From a bacterium (GTDB lineage Bacteria > Bacillota > Bacilli > Lactobacillales > Streptococcaceae), in contig CAJNBP010000003.1 of the NCBI GenBank assembly GCA_905221035.1, forward strand, positions 1-64,000: a DNA stretch of 64,000 bases. The letters are read 5' to 3'. Position 1 is the stretch's first letter. Each line of letters begins with the position of its first letter. The notes beneath the pieces were generated by a model that worked only from the letters and a program-made list of their open reading frames with translations, was not told the origin of the DNA and did not search any database. Position numbers and translations under genes: made by a program. This document shows positions 35,979-45,095 of the stretch, in pieces.

Positions 35979-36076
35979 AGTGATTGCTGACCTCCTCTAT
36001 TTTTAGGATTTCGATTTTTATGGGACTTGAGAATAGTTTCTAAGATTAACCAGATATAAAATTGAATTCAAAAAAT

Positions 36077-36490
36077 TTAATCATTTATCTCAACTAGAAG
36101 CAATTTAAACAATCCTTTAGTAACTACAATTATTATAATTACAATACTTAGTAAAAAACCTACATTTATAAAATTTGGAATACAATTAATACCTAAAGAT
36201 AACTCCATCATATAAAGTAAACTAACTACAAACGTATAGAAATACCTAACAATTATTTCTTCCCATTTTGATGAATAAATCTTTGATTTTTTATCATATA
36301 AAACAGACCTCATAGGAGAAGAATACAGTATAGCAATAGCAGAAAGTAAGAACCCCGTGATTACAGAAATAAAAGATACCGTATCACTACGATTTAGTAG
36401 CACATAGTCCCTTAATAAATATGATACAAACAGACTTACTACTAAAATACCACCAGAAACAATTCTATCTTTTCTTCGTAACTTTCTCAT
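36077..36490 (-). CDS. Unassigned four-helix membrane protein
   Basis: 137 residues with about four membrane segments (roughly 10-28, 38-57, 85-105, 108-130) and a basic N terminus (MRKLRRKDR), probably cytoplasmic. No family is recognised. It overlaps the preceding 277-residue gene by 26 bases, so the two are translated together. The DNA is visibly AT-rich compared with the core genes. An effector or sensor role in the membrane is plausible but unproven. Confidence 0.7.
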   Translation of the reverse strand: MRKLRRKDRIVSGGILVVSLFVSYLLRDYVLLNRSDTVSFISVITGFLLSAIAILYSSPMRSVLYDKKSKIYSSKWEEIIVRYFYTFVVSLLYMMELSLGINCIPNFINVGFLLSIVIIIIVVTKGLFKLLLVEIND

Positions 36491-37298
36491 TTGACAAACT
36501 CTCTATTTCTTTGAGCAAAATATCTTTTACCTCCGAACCTAAAAATTTCCCAGTTGCCTGTTGTTTCTCGGCATTAATTGAAATCTTTTTGATAAACGTA
36601 CCACGGTTAAACACATGTTCAAATCCAGCATCATCGTTTCCTCTAATTAAGATACCAGAAAGTTGATGATCCTCAGACCCTTTTACAATGCTTCTGAGAA
36701 ACTTTTTGATTTTAGTTATTTTCATACTAGAGAGCTTTACGTTCAGAGTTATATCTTCTAAACCATCAGTTTCGAATAAATCATATAAAGCTTCGCGTTT
36801 TTGTGATAAAGTTGAAAAAATATCATCTTTTGAAGTAAACTGAATTTCATCGACACTAGATAATATTTTTAAAAATTCCTCTTTATCTTCGTAAAAACCT
36901 TTTATACTAAACTCAATCCCTGTCGTATCTTTAAGAATTTTTTCTAGCAAATTACGGTGTCTCACATCCGAAAAATACAATAAATTATTATCTAAATCGA
37001 ATAAGACAAAGAATTGCTTCAAAAACTCCAGCTCTGTTTCTGATTTAGGATTTTCGCGTTTTTGATTTGTATAGTAGTCCGTTACAGTAGTATCTCTAGG
37101 TTCTAACTTTCCAGATTCTATAACTAAAAAAACATAATGCTTATTTTTATCAACCTCTAGATGATATAACCCTTTTTCGTGTTTTAAATCACATGGGTTC
37201 AACTTATCAAAAGTCTTTAAAATAGGCTGCAACCACTTCTCTCCTCTTTTTTCACTTTTAATAAATGGTTTCCATATAGAAAAAGTAAGCTCTGACAT
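36465..37298 (-). CDS. Unassigned soluble protein, partner of the membrane protein
   Basis: 277 residues, no signal or membrane segment, rich in Lys, Glu and Asp. I do not recognise the family. Visible features: HYVFLVIESGKLEPRDTTVT (about 54-73), FSDVRHRNLLEKILKD (about 109-124) and RGNDDAGFEHVFNRGTF near the C-terminal third. It lies 50 bases after hsdS and overlaps the four-helix protein gene, so it is probably transcribed from the hsdR promoter. Position beside a restriction system suggests a defence role. Confidence 0.7.
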   Translation of the reverse strand: MSELTFSIWKPFIKSEKRGEKWLQPILKTFDKLNPCDLKHEKGLYHLEVDKNKHYVFLVIESGKLEPRDTTVTDYYTNQKRENPKSETELEFLKQFFVLFDLDNNLLYFSDVRHRNLLEKILKDTTGIEFSIKGFYEDKEEFLKILSSVDEIQFTSKDDIFSTLSQKREALYDLFETDGLEDITLNVKLSSMKITKIKKFLRSIVKGSEDHQLSGILIRGNDDAGFEHVFNRGTFIKKISINAEKQQATGKFLGSEVKDILLKEIESLSNEKVTKKR

Positions 37299-37348
37299 TT
37301 ATTTGCCCTCAAATTCTTTCAACTTTATAATTCTAACTGCTATTTCCT

Positions 37349-38557
37349 CTACTCTACCTTCACTTGTCCATTCATCAGCATTGGCAAGAGCCAATCGCGG
37401 AGTTGGGTTAGTTCTTGGTTTTGAATATAATTTTTATGTACTGCTTCGTATATAGGTCTAACTATTTTAGAAAATCGATCTGCAATTTCAAAATCAAATA
37501 CTATTGGATACTCCATAATATGTTTTTTATCACCTCTAGGCATTTTTGACCCTTTAGAACCTGCTACGTCATAGTTAAAAAAATCATCTCTGGCAAGAGT
37601 CGCAAAAACAAATTCTCTAGAAACTATTTTTTTCGTCCTAATACAAAGTACATCTGAACTACAGCCACCTACTCTATCACTTAGCCAAATCTTTTTAAAA
37701 TAGGGGCGAATATTTGAAATTAGAATATCTCCTATAGAGTATTTAGTTGAAGTTCCTGACTTAGGAAATGATGTAGTCAATTCAATTCCACCCATATCTA
37801 CAATCATATTATCAGTTCCTACATAATTTTCTATATTTAGTTCAGAGGATTCAACTTTATCAGAAACATATTTAGAAAAATACTTCAACTTCTCCACTCC
37901 CCACCCTTCTGGGATTTCGCGTTTGAGTTCTGGGTTATAGACCATCTTTCCACCTGATGATTTATAGGGTTTACCATTCTGGTCTGGAAAATCAAACTGC
38001 ACAAACCAGTAGTCATAGAGGGTCTTAGCCATGGCTTCCAACTCTTGATTGATTTGGTTGTTGATTTGGATTTTATCATCTAACAAAGTTAAGAAGTTAG
38101 AGATTTTACGCTGATCAGCAATATTAGGGAGTTCAATTTTAATATCATCAAATGTTGATAAATTTATAGTGTTAAATACACTTCCTTGACTTTTGTTAAG
38201 TAGAACATCAACATAATTTTTAAGCCAATAATATAAATAATCTGTATCTAACTTATTTTTCTTCCCTCGTAATCCAAAACACGATTGGTTGAATGCCATA
38301 GGTTTAGTTAACTGAGCAATTGCTCCAACTGTTCCTCTAGCAGAAATTATCAAATCGCCTTTTTCTAACATTTTTGTATTACTATTGTTCAAACCTAACT
38401 CAGTAATTTTTTTAGATGCAGAACTAACATAGCGATTTGATGAATTAAAATCTGCTACAGCTAACCAATCAATGTCTCCATCCCAAAATTCTTTTACACT
38501 TGTTTTTGGAGTTCCTCCACTAATTATTGTTACAACATCACTAAGTTTCTCACTCAT
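37349..38557 (-). CDS. hsdS: Type I restriction-modification specificity subunit HsdS
   Basis: Sets the target sequence for the HsdM and HsdR subunits. 402 residues: TRD1 (about 1-135), a central conserved helix (RKISNFLTLLDDKIQINNQI and LEAMAKTLYDYWFVQFDFP), TRD2 (about 215-355) and a distal conserved helix ending DWLLPMLMNGQVKVE. Both TRDs are AT-rich relative to the conserved parts, suggesting exchanged cassettes. It overlaps hsdM by eight bases. Only one hsdS copy and no recombinase gene are present. Confidence 0.93.
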   Translation of the reverse strand: MSEKLSDVVTIISGGTPKTSVKEFWDGDIDWLAVADFNSSNRYVSSASKKITELGLNNSNTKMLEKGDLIISARGTVGAIAQLTKPMAFNQSCFGLRGKKNKLDTDYLYYWLKNYVDVLLNKSQGSVFNTINLSTFDDIKIELPNIADQRKISNFLTLLDDKIQINNQINQELEAMAKTLYDYWFVQFDFPDQNGKPYKSSGGKMVYNPELKREIPEGWGVEKLKYFSKYVSDKVESSELNIENYVGTDNMIVDMGGIELTTSFPKSGTSTKYSIGDILISNIRPYFKKIWLSDRVGGCSSDVLCIRTKKIVSREFVFATLARDDFFNYDVAGSKGSKMPRGDKKHIMEYPIVFDFEIADRFSKIVRPIYEAVHKNYIQNQELTQLRDWLLPMLMNGQVKVE

Positions 38558-40154
38558 ACTTCACCCCCTTCATCTGCTCTTCAATCTCCTGCTCAAGTGC
38601 ATGCGATTGCTGGAAGAGGTCAGAGAGTTTGTTTTGAAAGGCGGTCATCTTGGCTTCAAACTCGTCTGCTGTGATATCCACATAGTCTATCTTGATGTCA
38701 AAGTATTGACCTGCGCTAAGAGAGTAGTTTTTCTCCTTGATTTCCTCATAAGAGACGGTGACAGAAAAGTCCTCGACGGCTTCTTTCTTGATAAAGGTCT
38801 CGACGATCTTCTGCTCTTCCTCAGGAGAGAGCACGGTCTTTTGGTTCTTGCCTTCCTTGACCTTGGTTCCGAGGTTTGAGGCATCGATAAGGACGACATC
38901 GCCCTTATTTTTCTTATCGATAAAGAGGATGGAGACGTTGGTACCTGTCGTCGCAAAGATATTGGACGGCATGGAAACGACACCAGCCAGCATTTGATTG
39001 TCCACCAAGTGTTGACGGATGGCCTTATCAATCCCTGACTGGGCAGTGATAAATCCTGTTGGCAAGACAACGGCTGCTTGACCATCCGGCTTCAAGGAGT
39101 AGATGATATGCTGAACAAAGAGCTCGTAAATCGCCATCTTATCCTTAGACTTGGCTGGAACTTTTGGCACTCCTGCAAAGAAACGCTCACTGGCTTCTGG
39201 CAAGCTTTCCACTCGGTCGCGCCACTCTGAAAAATCTAGCTTGAAAGGAGGGTTCGACACGATATAGTCCATTTTTTCAGGATGACGGTTAGCGATGATA
39301 GTATTTCCCTGTACGATATTATGGATGGAGTGTTGGAGGCCATTCAAAATCAGATTGAGACGGAGAAGATTAGATGATTTTTGCGAGATATCCTGACTAT
39401 AAACAGTGGTCTTATCCACACCGATACGACTAGCCAGGTTCATAAGCAAGGTTCCAGAACCAGCAGAAGGATCATAGATGCGCACGTTTGATGGTTGGTC
39501 ATTCCCCACAAGGATATCAGCGATAATCTTAGCCACAGAGTGAGGCGTGTAGTACTCAGCGTACTTACCACCACCATCTTTGTTGTAGTCCTTGATCATG
39601 TACTCAAAGAGAGTAGAGAAAAAGTCGAAGCCTTGTGAAAAGATGGTCTCATCAAACTTGACGCGCGCAAGGAGATTAATGATAGCTTTTGCCACCTCGT
39701 TGCGCTTACTACTATCTGAAATGGTATCCGTAATCAAGCGCTCATCAAAGAGACGAATGGCCGTATCGCCGTCCGTATGAACCGAAAAAATATCGTTATT
39801 GTCGATGGCGATTTGGTTGAGGGTATTTTCAAAAGTCTCGTAGAAAGTCGCTTCATTTTGCTGACGGTGGAGGGATTCGATCAACTGCTCTGGCTTGAGC
39901 CAAGCTGTACTGGTACCGATATCCTCCAAGAGCCAGTCATAGTCATCTCCACTCATTGCCAACAAGTTTTCATAAGTGTTGGATTCATCCAGCACCTTGG
40001 CTTGATATAAAAACTTATCATTTAAAAATTTGTAGAGGAAGGACTGGGTGAGGAGTTTGTACTCACCCGCTTCCCCTCCTAGTCCCGCATGGGTAAAGAC
40101 TGCTTTCAAATCATCTACCAAGTCTTGGACTTGGACTTTATATGTTTCATTCAT
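38550..40154 (-). CDS. hsdM: Type I restriction-modification methyltransferase HsdM
   Basis: 534 residues, N6-adenine methylase. SAM motif DPSAGSGTLL (about 230-239) and catalytic NPPF (about 306-309) are present, with an N-terminal HsdM domain (residues 1-150) and a C-terminal coiled coil. It overlaps hsdR by one base (TAATG) and hsdS by eight. Confidence 0.96.
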   Translation of the reverse strand: MNETYKVQVQDLVDDLKAVFTHAGLGGEAGEYKLLTQSFLYKFLNDKFLYQAKVLDESNTYENLLAMSGDDYDWLLEDIGTSTAWLKPEQLIESLHRQQNEATFYETFENTLNQIAIDNNDIFSVHTDGDTAIRLFDERLITDTISDSSKRNEVAKAIINLLARVKFDETIFSQGFDFFSTLFEYMIKDYNKDGGGKYAEYYTPHSVAKIIADILVGNDQPSNVRIYDPSAGSGTLLMNLASRIGVDKTTVYSQDISQKSSNLLRLNLILNGLQHSIHNIVQGNTIIANRHPEKMDYIVSNPPFKLDFSEWRDRVESLPEASERFFAGVPKVPAKSKDKMAIYELFVQHIIYSLKPDGQAAVVLPTGFITAQSGIDKAIRQHLVDNQMLAGVVSMPSNIFATTGTNVSILFIDKKNKGDVVLIDASNLGTKVKEGKNQKTVLSPEEEQKIVETFIKKEAVEDFSVTVSYEEIKEKNYSLSAGQYFDIKIDYVDITADEFEAKMTAFQNKLSDLFQQSHALEQEIEEQMKGVKYE

Positions 40155-43100
40155 TAATGTTGGTATTCCTCTTCATATCCTTCAAATAGCGACTCGACGA
40201 TATAATTAAAATCCTGTCTTGTCAAACTACTTGCAGATTGGTTGGTTTTCATTTCAATCCGAGCTTCTTCTCGAATCATTTTCTTGAGAAAGTCCTCGTT
40301 ATCTAGTACTCCTTGATTTTGACCGATTTTACGGTCTAGTCTGATTTTCGATTCCTTGATAACATGGTAAATAGCAGGAAAATCACTGACCATAGTCGAA
40401 TTGGTTACGTGTTTATAGGAACGTGCTGCCATTTCATCTCCGTCAAAATTCATCGTCAAACGTCTCATATGAGTATGATAATCTTCCACTGACTTAAAGA
40501 GGTTTTCGTACTCTTTTTGAATTTCTTTGATGTTTTCCATAGTGTAGCCTTCTTGCCCATGAATCAGGTGTTTTTTCATGATGCGCTGGAATTCTTCGTA
40601 GAGAGAGACCCACTCAGGATCTTTCTCATCACGCTCTTTTATGATGCCTCCAGCAACTCGACGCTTCAAATCTTCTAGGTCATTGGCTGCTAGACGAAGT
40701 TCTTCCTCCGCAATCTTGACAAAACTAAAACTGGTCTCAGACATGGCAAGATTTAAAAGGGTGCGACTAGAAAAATCATCTGGCTTATCTATCAGTGACA
40801 AGGTCAGCAAACGTCTTGAGATGACATTGAGCAGAGTTGCAATCTGACCGATATCAATCTGCTGGAGCAGGTTTTCGTATCCAAGGAGACGGGCGATATT
40901 ATAGTACTGCTTAACCGATTCTAAGGTTTTTCGTAGTTCATTTAGTTGCTTTCTATCCTTGATATCATCAATTGATTGAGAAAAGAACTCTAGATTAGAG
41001 GTTGGATAGTCCATGAGAATGCGCTCTGTCTTGCTTAGTTCCTGAGAAATTTCCTCCGCGGGCACAAAGAGCGATCCAAACACATCCTCTCCATTTTCCC
41101 CAGTCAGGGTCGTATCATACTCTTGATTGAGTTCTTCTAGATAAGCCCGATTAGTCTTGTCAAACTCTTTGGAAATATCCGCAAAATCAACTACATATCC
41201 AAAGAGATAGTCCTTGTAAGGACGATTCACACGAGTCAAAGTCTGGAGAAGGTTATGAGCCTTAATCTTGCGTCCTAGATAGAGACGCTTGAGGCGGGGC
41301 GCATCAAAACCTGTCAGGAGCATCGAATAGACGATGATGAGGTCAATCTTACCTTCCTTATAGGCATCCACCTTTTCTTTTTTCTCCTCCTTATCTCCCT
41401 CATCATGGAGAATGAGAGCAGAGGTCAAGTTGGTTGTTCCAGCTTTGCGTCGTTCTTCTAACTGCTTTTCAAGCTCACGCGCCTGCTTGGACGAATCACA
41501 GACAATCATGCCACCAATGGTCTGGTCATCAAAAACCAAATCACGCGCACGATTAAAGTCCTCCAGGATAAAATCAAGCATAGGTTCCACATAGTGCGGA
41601 TGAGCAAAGATATCTTCTTTCGATAAATCTCCACGTTGGATTTCCTCATTGATAGCTCTGAGATTATCTTTATAGGACGTCTCGATATCTTCTCGAATGA
41701 GACGCAAGGTAAAACCATCATCTATAGACTGGTTGTAGTAGTATTTATGGATATAGTCCCCAAAAATATCACGTGTGGTTGCATGACTTTCCTTAGTCTT
41801 GCCATCTTTCTTGTAAGTAATCAAGGGGGTCCCAGTCAAGGCAATCTTGATCGCATTGGTATCTGCCTGATAGAGATTTGGCAGGTAGGAACCTCGTTCG
41901 TTATAAGAGCGGTGGGCTTCATCGATAAAGTAGATATTTTGACGATTGAGATCATAGCCAGAGCGGTCGGTCAGGTCTGAATCATCCTTAAACTTCTGGA
42001 TATTGACCACAGCCACATCATAGCCATCTTGTTTTTGATTGAGTTCTCGAGGATTGTTGATGCGCTTAACTTTTAGACCTCTTTTGGTAAATTCCTTAAA
42101 GGCTTGGTCTGCCAAATCCAAGCGATCAACGACAAAGTAAAACTGCGGAACAATCCCCTGTTTTGAAAAATAATTGGTCAGATAGCGGATATTGAAGAAA
42201 GCCAGGGCAGTCTTACCTGAGCCCTGTGTATGCCAGATAACACCTTTTTTGACACCTTTTGCGATGGTTTCTTCGATAGCACGAGTTGCAAAATACTGCG
42301 GATAGCGCATAACATGCTTCTGCAATTGTATCTGCCCTTCCTTGCTTTCTTCTTCTACATAGACCAGCCCAAAGTGAAGCATGAAAAGCAGGCGTTCTTT
42401 TTGATACAAAGAAGATAGGAAAGTATTACAGGGAGTGTCGGGCTGTAAGTTTGTTGTAAATTCTGGTTGAGATTTGAGAGCAAAACGCTTCACATCCTCA
42501 AGTACGAAATCAATTTCTTCATCTCTTAAAGGTACAATTGAATGCCGAAAATCTACTCCTCTTTCTTCCTTGAAAGCATTAAACTTGGTTTTTGAATAAG
42601 CATTTGAAGCATAGTAAGAACCCTGTTTTTGTTGACCTTGGCCACTGATATAAGGCAAATTATCAGATAGAGCTATCAACTGGGTAATATTGTTAAAACG
42701 ACGGAACTTACGATTTTCAAAACGGTATCTGGTTCTGTCCTGTTCTGACTGAATCCCTGTCTTTCCATCACGGATAGCATTGGGTTGTTTAACTTCGATA
42801 TAAGAAAGGGGAAGTCCATTGATAAACACAACTATATCCGGACGAAATTCATCTTGCCCATTTTGACAAGTGACTTCAAGCGCCAGATGGAAGGTATTGG
42901 CTTCAGGATTTTCCCAATCGATATAAACAGCACCTTCTTGTCCCTGTATCCTTTTAAAGAAGGAGCGCCCTAAATCATTTTGATCCAGTTCCAGCTTGAT
43001 ATTGGCCAATTCTCTTTCAAAATCTTCATCTGTTAAGTAGTTATTAAATGTTAAAAATTGCTCCTTAAAAACAGATACAAGAATATTGGTATCTGGGTCT

Positions 43101-43216
43101 CTTTCTTCAATTTCTTTACTATTACGAGAAAGATAGGTATAACCTATTCGCATCAAATGCAGAGCTGCTGGGATTTGTACTCTTGTTAATTCAGAAAAAT
43201 CTTTTCGTCTTGCCAT
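40154..43216 (-). CDS. hsdR: Type I restriction endonuclease subunit HsdR
   Basis: 1020 residues, the motor and nuclease. N-terminal PD-(D/E)xK nuclease region (FRPDIVVFINGLPLSYIEVK, about 122-141), Walker A in HTQGSGKTALAF (about 335-346), DEAH box (IDEAHRSYNERG) and later helicase motifs (VYSMLLTGFDAPRL, LTRVNRPY). No frameshift is seen, so the system looks functional. First gene of the hsdR-hsdM-hsdS operon, with an extended -10 about 70 bases upstream. Confidence 0.96.
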   Translation of the reverse strand: MARRKDFSELTRVQIPAALHLMRIGYTYLSRNSKEIEERDPDTNILVSVFKEQFLTFNNYLTDEDFERELANIKLELDQNDLGRSFFKRIQGQEGAVYIDWENPEANTFHLALEVTCQNGQDEFRPDIVVFINGLPLSYIEVKQPNAIRDGKTGIQSEQDRTRYRFENRKFRRFNNITQLIALSDNLPYISGQGQQKQGSYYASNAYSKTKFNAFKEERGVDFRHSIVPLRDEEIDFVLEDVKRFALKSQPEFTTNLQPDTPCNTFLSSLYQKERLLFMLHFGLVYVEEESKEGQIQLQKHVMRYPQYFATRAIEETIAKGVKKGVIWHTQGSGKTALAFFNIRYLTNYFSKQGIVPQFYFVVDRLDLADQAFKEFTKRGLKVKRINNPRELNQKQDGYDVAVVNIQKFKDDSDLTDRSGYDLNRQNIYFIDEAHRSYNERGSYLPNLYQADTNAIKIALTGTPLITYKKDGKTKESHATTRDIFGDYIHKYYYNQSIDDGFTLRLIREDIETSYKDNLRAINEEIQRGDLSKEDIFAHPHYVEPMLDFILEDFNRARDLVFDDQTIGGMIVCDSSKQARELEKQLEERRKAGTTNLTSALILHDEGDKEEKKEKVDAYKEGKIDLIIVYSMLLTGFDAPRLKRLYLGRKIKAHNLLQTLTRVNRPYKDYLFGYVVDFADISKEFDKTNRAYLEELNQEYDTTLTGENGEDVFGSLFVPAEEISQELSKTERILMDYPTSNLEFFSQSIDDIKDRKQLNELRKTLESVKQYYNIARLLGYENLLQQIDIGQIATLLNVISRRLLTLSLIDKPDDFSSRTLLNLAMSETSFSFVKIAEEELRLAANDLEDLKRRVAGGIIKERDEKDPEWVSLYEEFQRIMKKHLIHGQEGYTMENIKEIQKEYENLFKSVEDYHTHMRRLTMNFDGDEMAARSYKHVTNSTMVSDFPAIYHVIKESKIRLDRKIGQNQGVLDNEDFLKKMIREEARIEMKTNQSASSLTRQDFNYIVESLFEGYEEEYQH

Positions 43217-43284
43217 CGCAAACCTTCCTTACGCTTCATTTGAACTATTCATATCCTGAAATTTCCAGATTTTATACTAGGTCT

Positions 43285-43290
43285 ATTATA
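43285..43290 (-). promoter_or_regulatory. hsdR operon promoter, extended -10
   Basis: TGCTATAAT on the minus strand, 69 bases before the hsdR ATG. Confidence 0.6.
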
Positions 43291-43366
43291 GCATGTTTAG
43301 CCTCAAATTCCATCACTCTTCCCATCGCAAAAGCAATCATTCCCCCTTTCTCCTCCAAAATATGGT

Positions 43367-43384
43367 ATAGTAGAGTTATACTAT
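43367..43384 (+). promoter_or_regulatory. Promoter-region inverted repeat of the VTT gene
   Basis: ATAGTA and TACTAT arms around six bases, overlapping the likely -10 TATACT, 16-33 bases before the start. Could be an operator. Confidence 0.4.
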
Positions 43385-43399
43385 CTACTAGGAGTTTAC

Positions 43400-44017
43400 A
43401 TGTCACAGGATAAACAAATGAAAGCTGTGTCTCCCCTTCTACAGCAAGTTATCAACATCTCATCGATTGTCGGTGGTGTTGGGAGTTTGATTTTCTGTAT
43501 TTGGGCTTATCAGGCTGGGATTTTACAGTCTAAGGAAACCCTCTCTGCCTTTATCCAGCAGGCAGGTATCTGGGGGCCACCTCTCTTTATCTTTTTACAG
43601 ATTTTACAGACGGTCGTGCCTATCATTCCTGGGGCCTTGACCTCGGTGGCTGGTGTCTTTATCTACGGGCACATCATCGGGACTATCTACAACTATATCG
43701 GCATCGTGATTGGCTGTGCCATTATCTTTTATCTGGTGCGCCTCTACGGAGCTGCCTTTGTCCAATCCGTCGTCAGCAAGCGCACCTATGACAAGTATAT
43801 AGGCTGGTTGGATAAGGGCAATCGTTTTGACCGTTTCTTTATCTTTATGATGATTTGGCCCATTAGTCCAGCTGACTTTCTCTGTATGCTGGCCGCCCTA
43901 ACCAAGATGAGCTTCAAGCGTTATATGATCATCATCGTTCTGACCAAACCCTTTACCCTCGTGATCTATACCTACGGTCTGACCTATATTATTGACTTTT
44001 TCTGGCAAATGCTTTGA
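43400..44017 (+). CDS. TVP38/TMEM64 (VTT domain) membrane protein
   Basis: 205 residues, about five membrane segments. The VTT core is visible in QTVVPIIPGALTSVAGVFIYG (split across residues about 73-93) and the later GWLDKGNRFDRFFIFM and PISPADFLCMLAALTKM. DedA-superfamily members are linked to lipid carrier flipping and envelope homeostasis; the exact role is unknown. AGGAG lies upstream of ATG, and a terminator follows. Confidence 0.85.
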   Translation: MSQDKQMKAVSPLLQQVINISSIVGGVGSLIFCIWAYQAGILQSKETLSAFIQQAGIWGPPLFIFLQILQTVVPIIPGALTSVAGVFIYGHIIGTIYNYIGIVIGCAIIFYLVRLYGAAFVQSVVSKRTYDKYIGWLDKGNRFDRFFIFMMIWPISPADFLCMLAALTKMSFKRYMIIIVLTKPFTLVIYTYGLTYIIDFFWQML

Positions 44018-44021
44018 CACA

Positions 44022-44057
44022 TAAAAAATCCACTTGGGAAACCAAACGGATTTTTTA
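44022..44057. terminator. Bidirectional terminator between the VTT gene and scrK
   Basis: AAAATCC-CTTGG and CCAA-GGATTTT arms around GAAA, with T-runs in both directions. Confidence 0.8.
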
Positions 44058-44059
44058 CT

Positions 44060-44947
44060 TTATTGTGAAACTTCTTTTGCAAGAACAAAGTTTCCAAGTG
44101 TGGCAGAACCATTTCCTGCGACTGCTGGCGTCACGATATAGTCACGCACATCTGGTACTGGTAGGTAGCCGTTGAGAAGAGCTGTAAATTTCTCACGGAC
44201 ACGGTCCAACATGTGTTGTTGAGCCATAACCCCACCACCAAAGACGATTACGTCTGGGCGGAAAGTTACTGTAGCATTGACCGCAGCTTGAGCGATGTAG
44301 TAGGCTTGAACATCCCAGACAGAGCTGTTGAGTTCAATATTTTCACCACGAATACCTGTACGAGCTTCCAGACTTGGTCCAGCCGCAAAACCTTCTAAAC
44401 ATCCTTTGTGGAATGGACAAACACCGTTAAATTCTTTTTCAATATCCATTGGGTGTTTAGCCACATAGTAGTGCCCCATTTCAGGGTGACCCACACCACC
44501 GATAAACTCACCACGTTGAATAACACCTGCACCGATACCTGTACCGATTGTGTAGTAAACTAAGTTTTCGATACGGCCACCAGCATTGTTACGGGCAACC
44601 ACTTCACCGTAGGCAGAGCTGTTTACGTCTGTAGTAAAGTACATTGGCACGTTTAGGGCTCGACGAAGGGCACCAAGCAAGTCCACATTTGCCCAGTGAG
44701 GTTTTGGAGTTGTTGTGATAAAGCCATAAGTTTTTGAGTTTTTGTCAATATCAATAGGACCAAATGAACCAACTGCAAGACCAGCAAGGTTATCGAATTT
44801 TGAGAAGAACTCGATGGTTTTATCGATTGTTTCGATTGGAGTTGTTGTTGGAAATTGTGTTTTTTCTACAACGTTAAAGTTTTCATCACCGACAGCACAG
44901 ACAAATTTTGTACCGCCCGCTTCCAAGCTTCCATATAATTTTGTCAT
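44060..44947 (-). CDS. scrK: Fructokinase ScrK (ROK family)
   Basis: Phosphorylates the fructose released when ScrB splits sucrose-6-phosphate. 295 residues: phosphate-binding EAGGTKFVCAVG (9-20), GTGIGAGVI, GGVGHPEMGH and a zinc cluster CPFHKGCLEG (about 177-186). It lies downstream of scrA but has its own TGCTATAAT promoter. Confidence 0.93.
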   Translation of the reverse strand: MTKLYGSLEAGGTKFVCAVGDENFNVVEKTQFPTTTPIETIDKTIEFFSKFDNLAGLAVGSFGPIDIDKNSKTYGFITTTPKPHWANVDLLGALRRALNVPMYFTTDVNSSAYGEVVARNNAGGRIENLVYYTIGTGIGAGVIQRGEFIGGVGHPEMGHYYVAKHPMDIEKEFNGVCPFHKGCLEGFAAGPSLEARTGIRGENIELNSSVWDVQAYYIAQAAVNATVTFRPDVIVFGGGVMAQQHMLDRVREKFTALLNGYLPVPDVRDYIVTPAVAGNGSATLGNFVLAKEVSQ

Positions 44948-44974
44948 GATAAACCTCTTGTTTTTATTTTCTTT

Positions 44975-44980
44975 ATTATA
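44975..44980 (-). promoter_or_regulatory. scrK promoter, extended -10
   Basis: TGCTATAAT on the minus strand, about 28 bases before the scrK start. Confidence 0.6.
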
Positions 44981-45046
44981 GCATATTTTAAAAATCTAAG
45001 TTTCTCAATTTTTTAGATTTTCCTCTGTAAATCTTACCATTCAAGC

Positions 45047-45078
45047 AAAAACGAACAAACATGTCATTTGTTCGTTTT
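45047..45078 (-). terminator. scrA terminator
   Basis: AAAACGAACAAA and TTTGTTCGTTTT arms around eight bases; the minus strand runs into T-rich sequence. It separates scrA from scrK. Confidence 0.85.
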
Positions 45079-45095
45079 CATTTAGCTAGGAAAGA

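Noticed and set aside
35975..36070. 31-codon open frame overlapping the HigA-like start
   Set aside because: No recognisable family and part of its sequence is dictated by the AGGAGG site; noted only as a possible vestige.
36077..37298. Assignment of the two-gene cassette to Kiwa
   Set aside because: The general layout is similar, but I cannot see DUF4868 or KwaA features and the gene order differs.
37349..38557. Phase-variable type I system
   Set aside because: No second hsdS, inverted repeat or recombinase gene near the locus.
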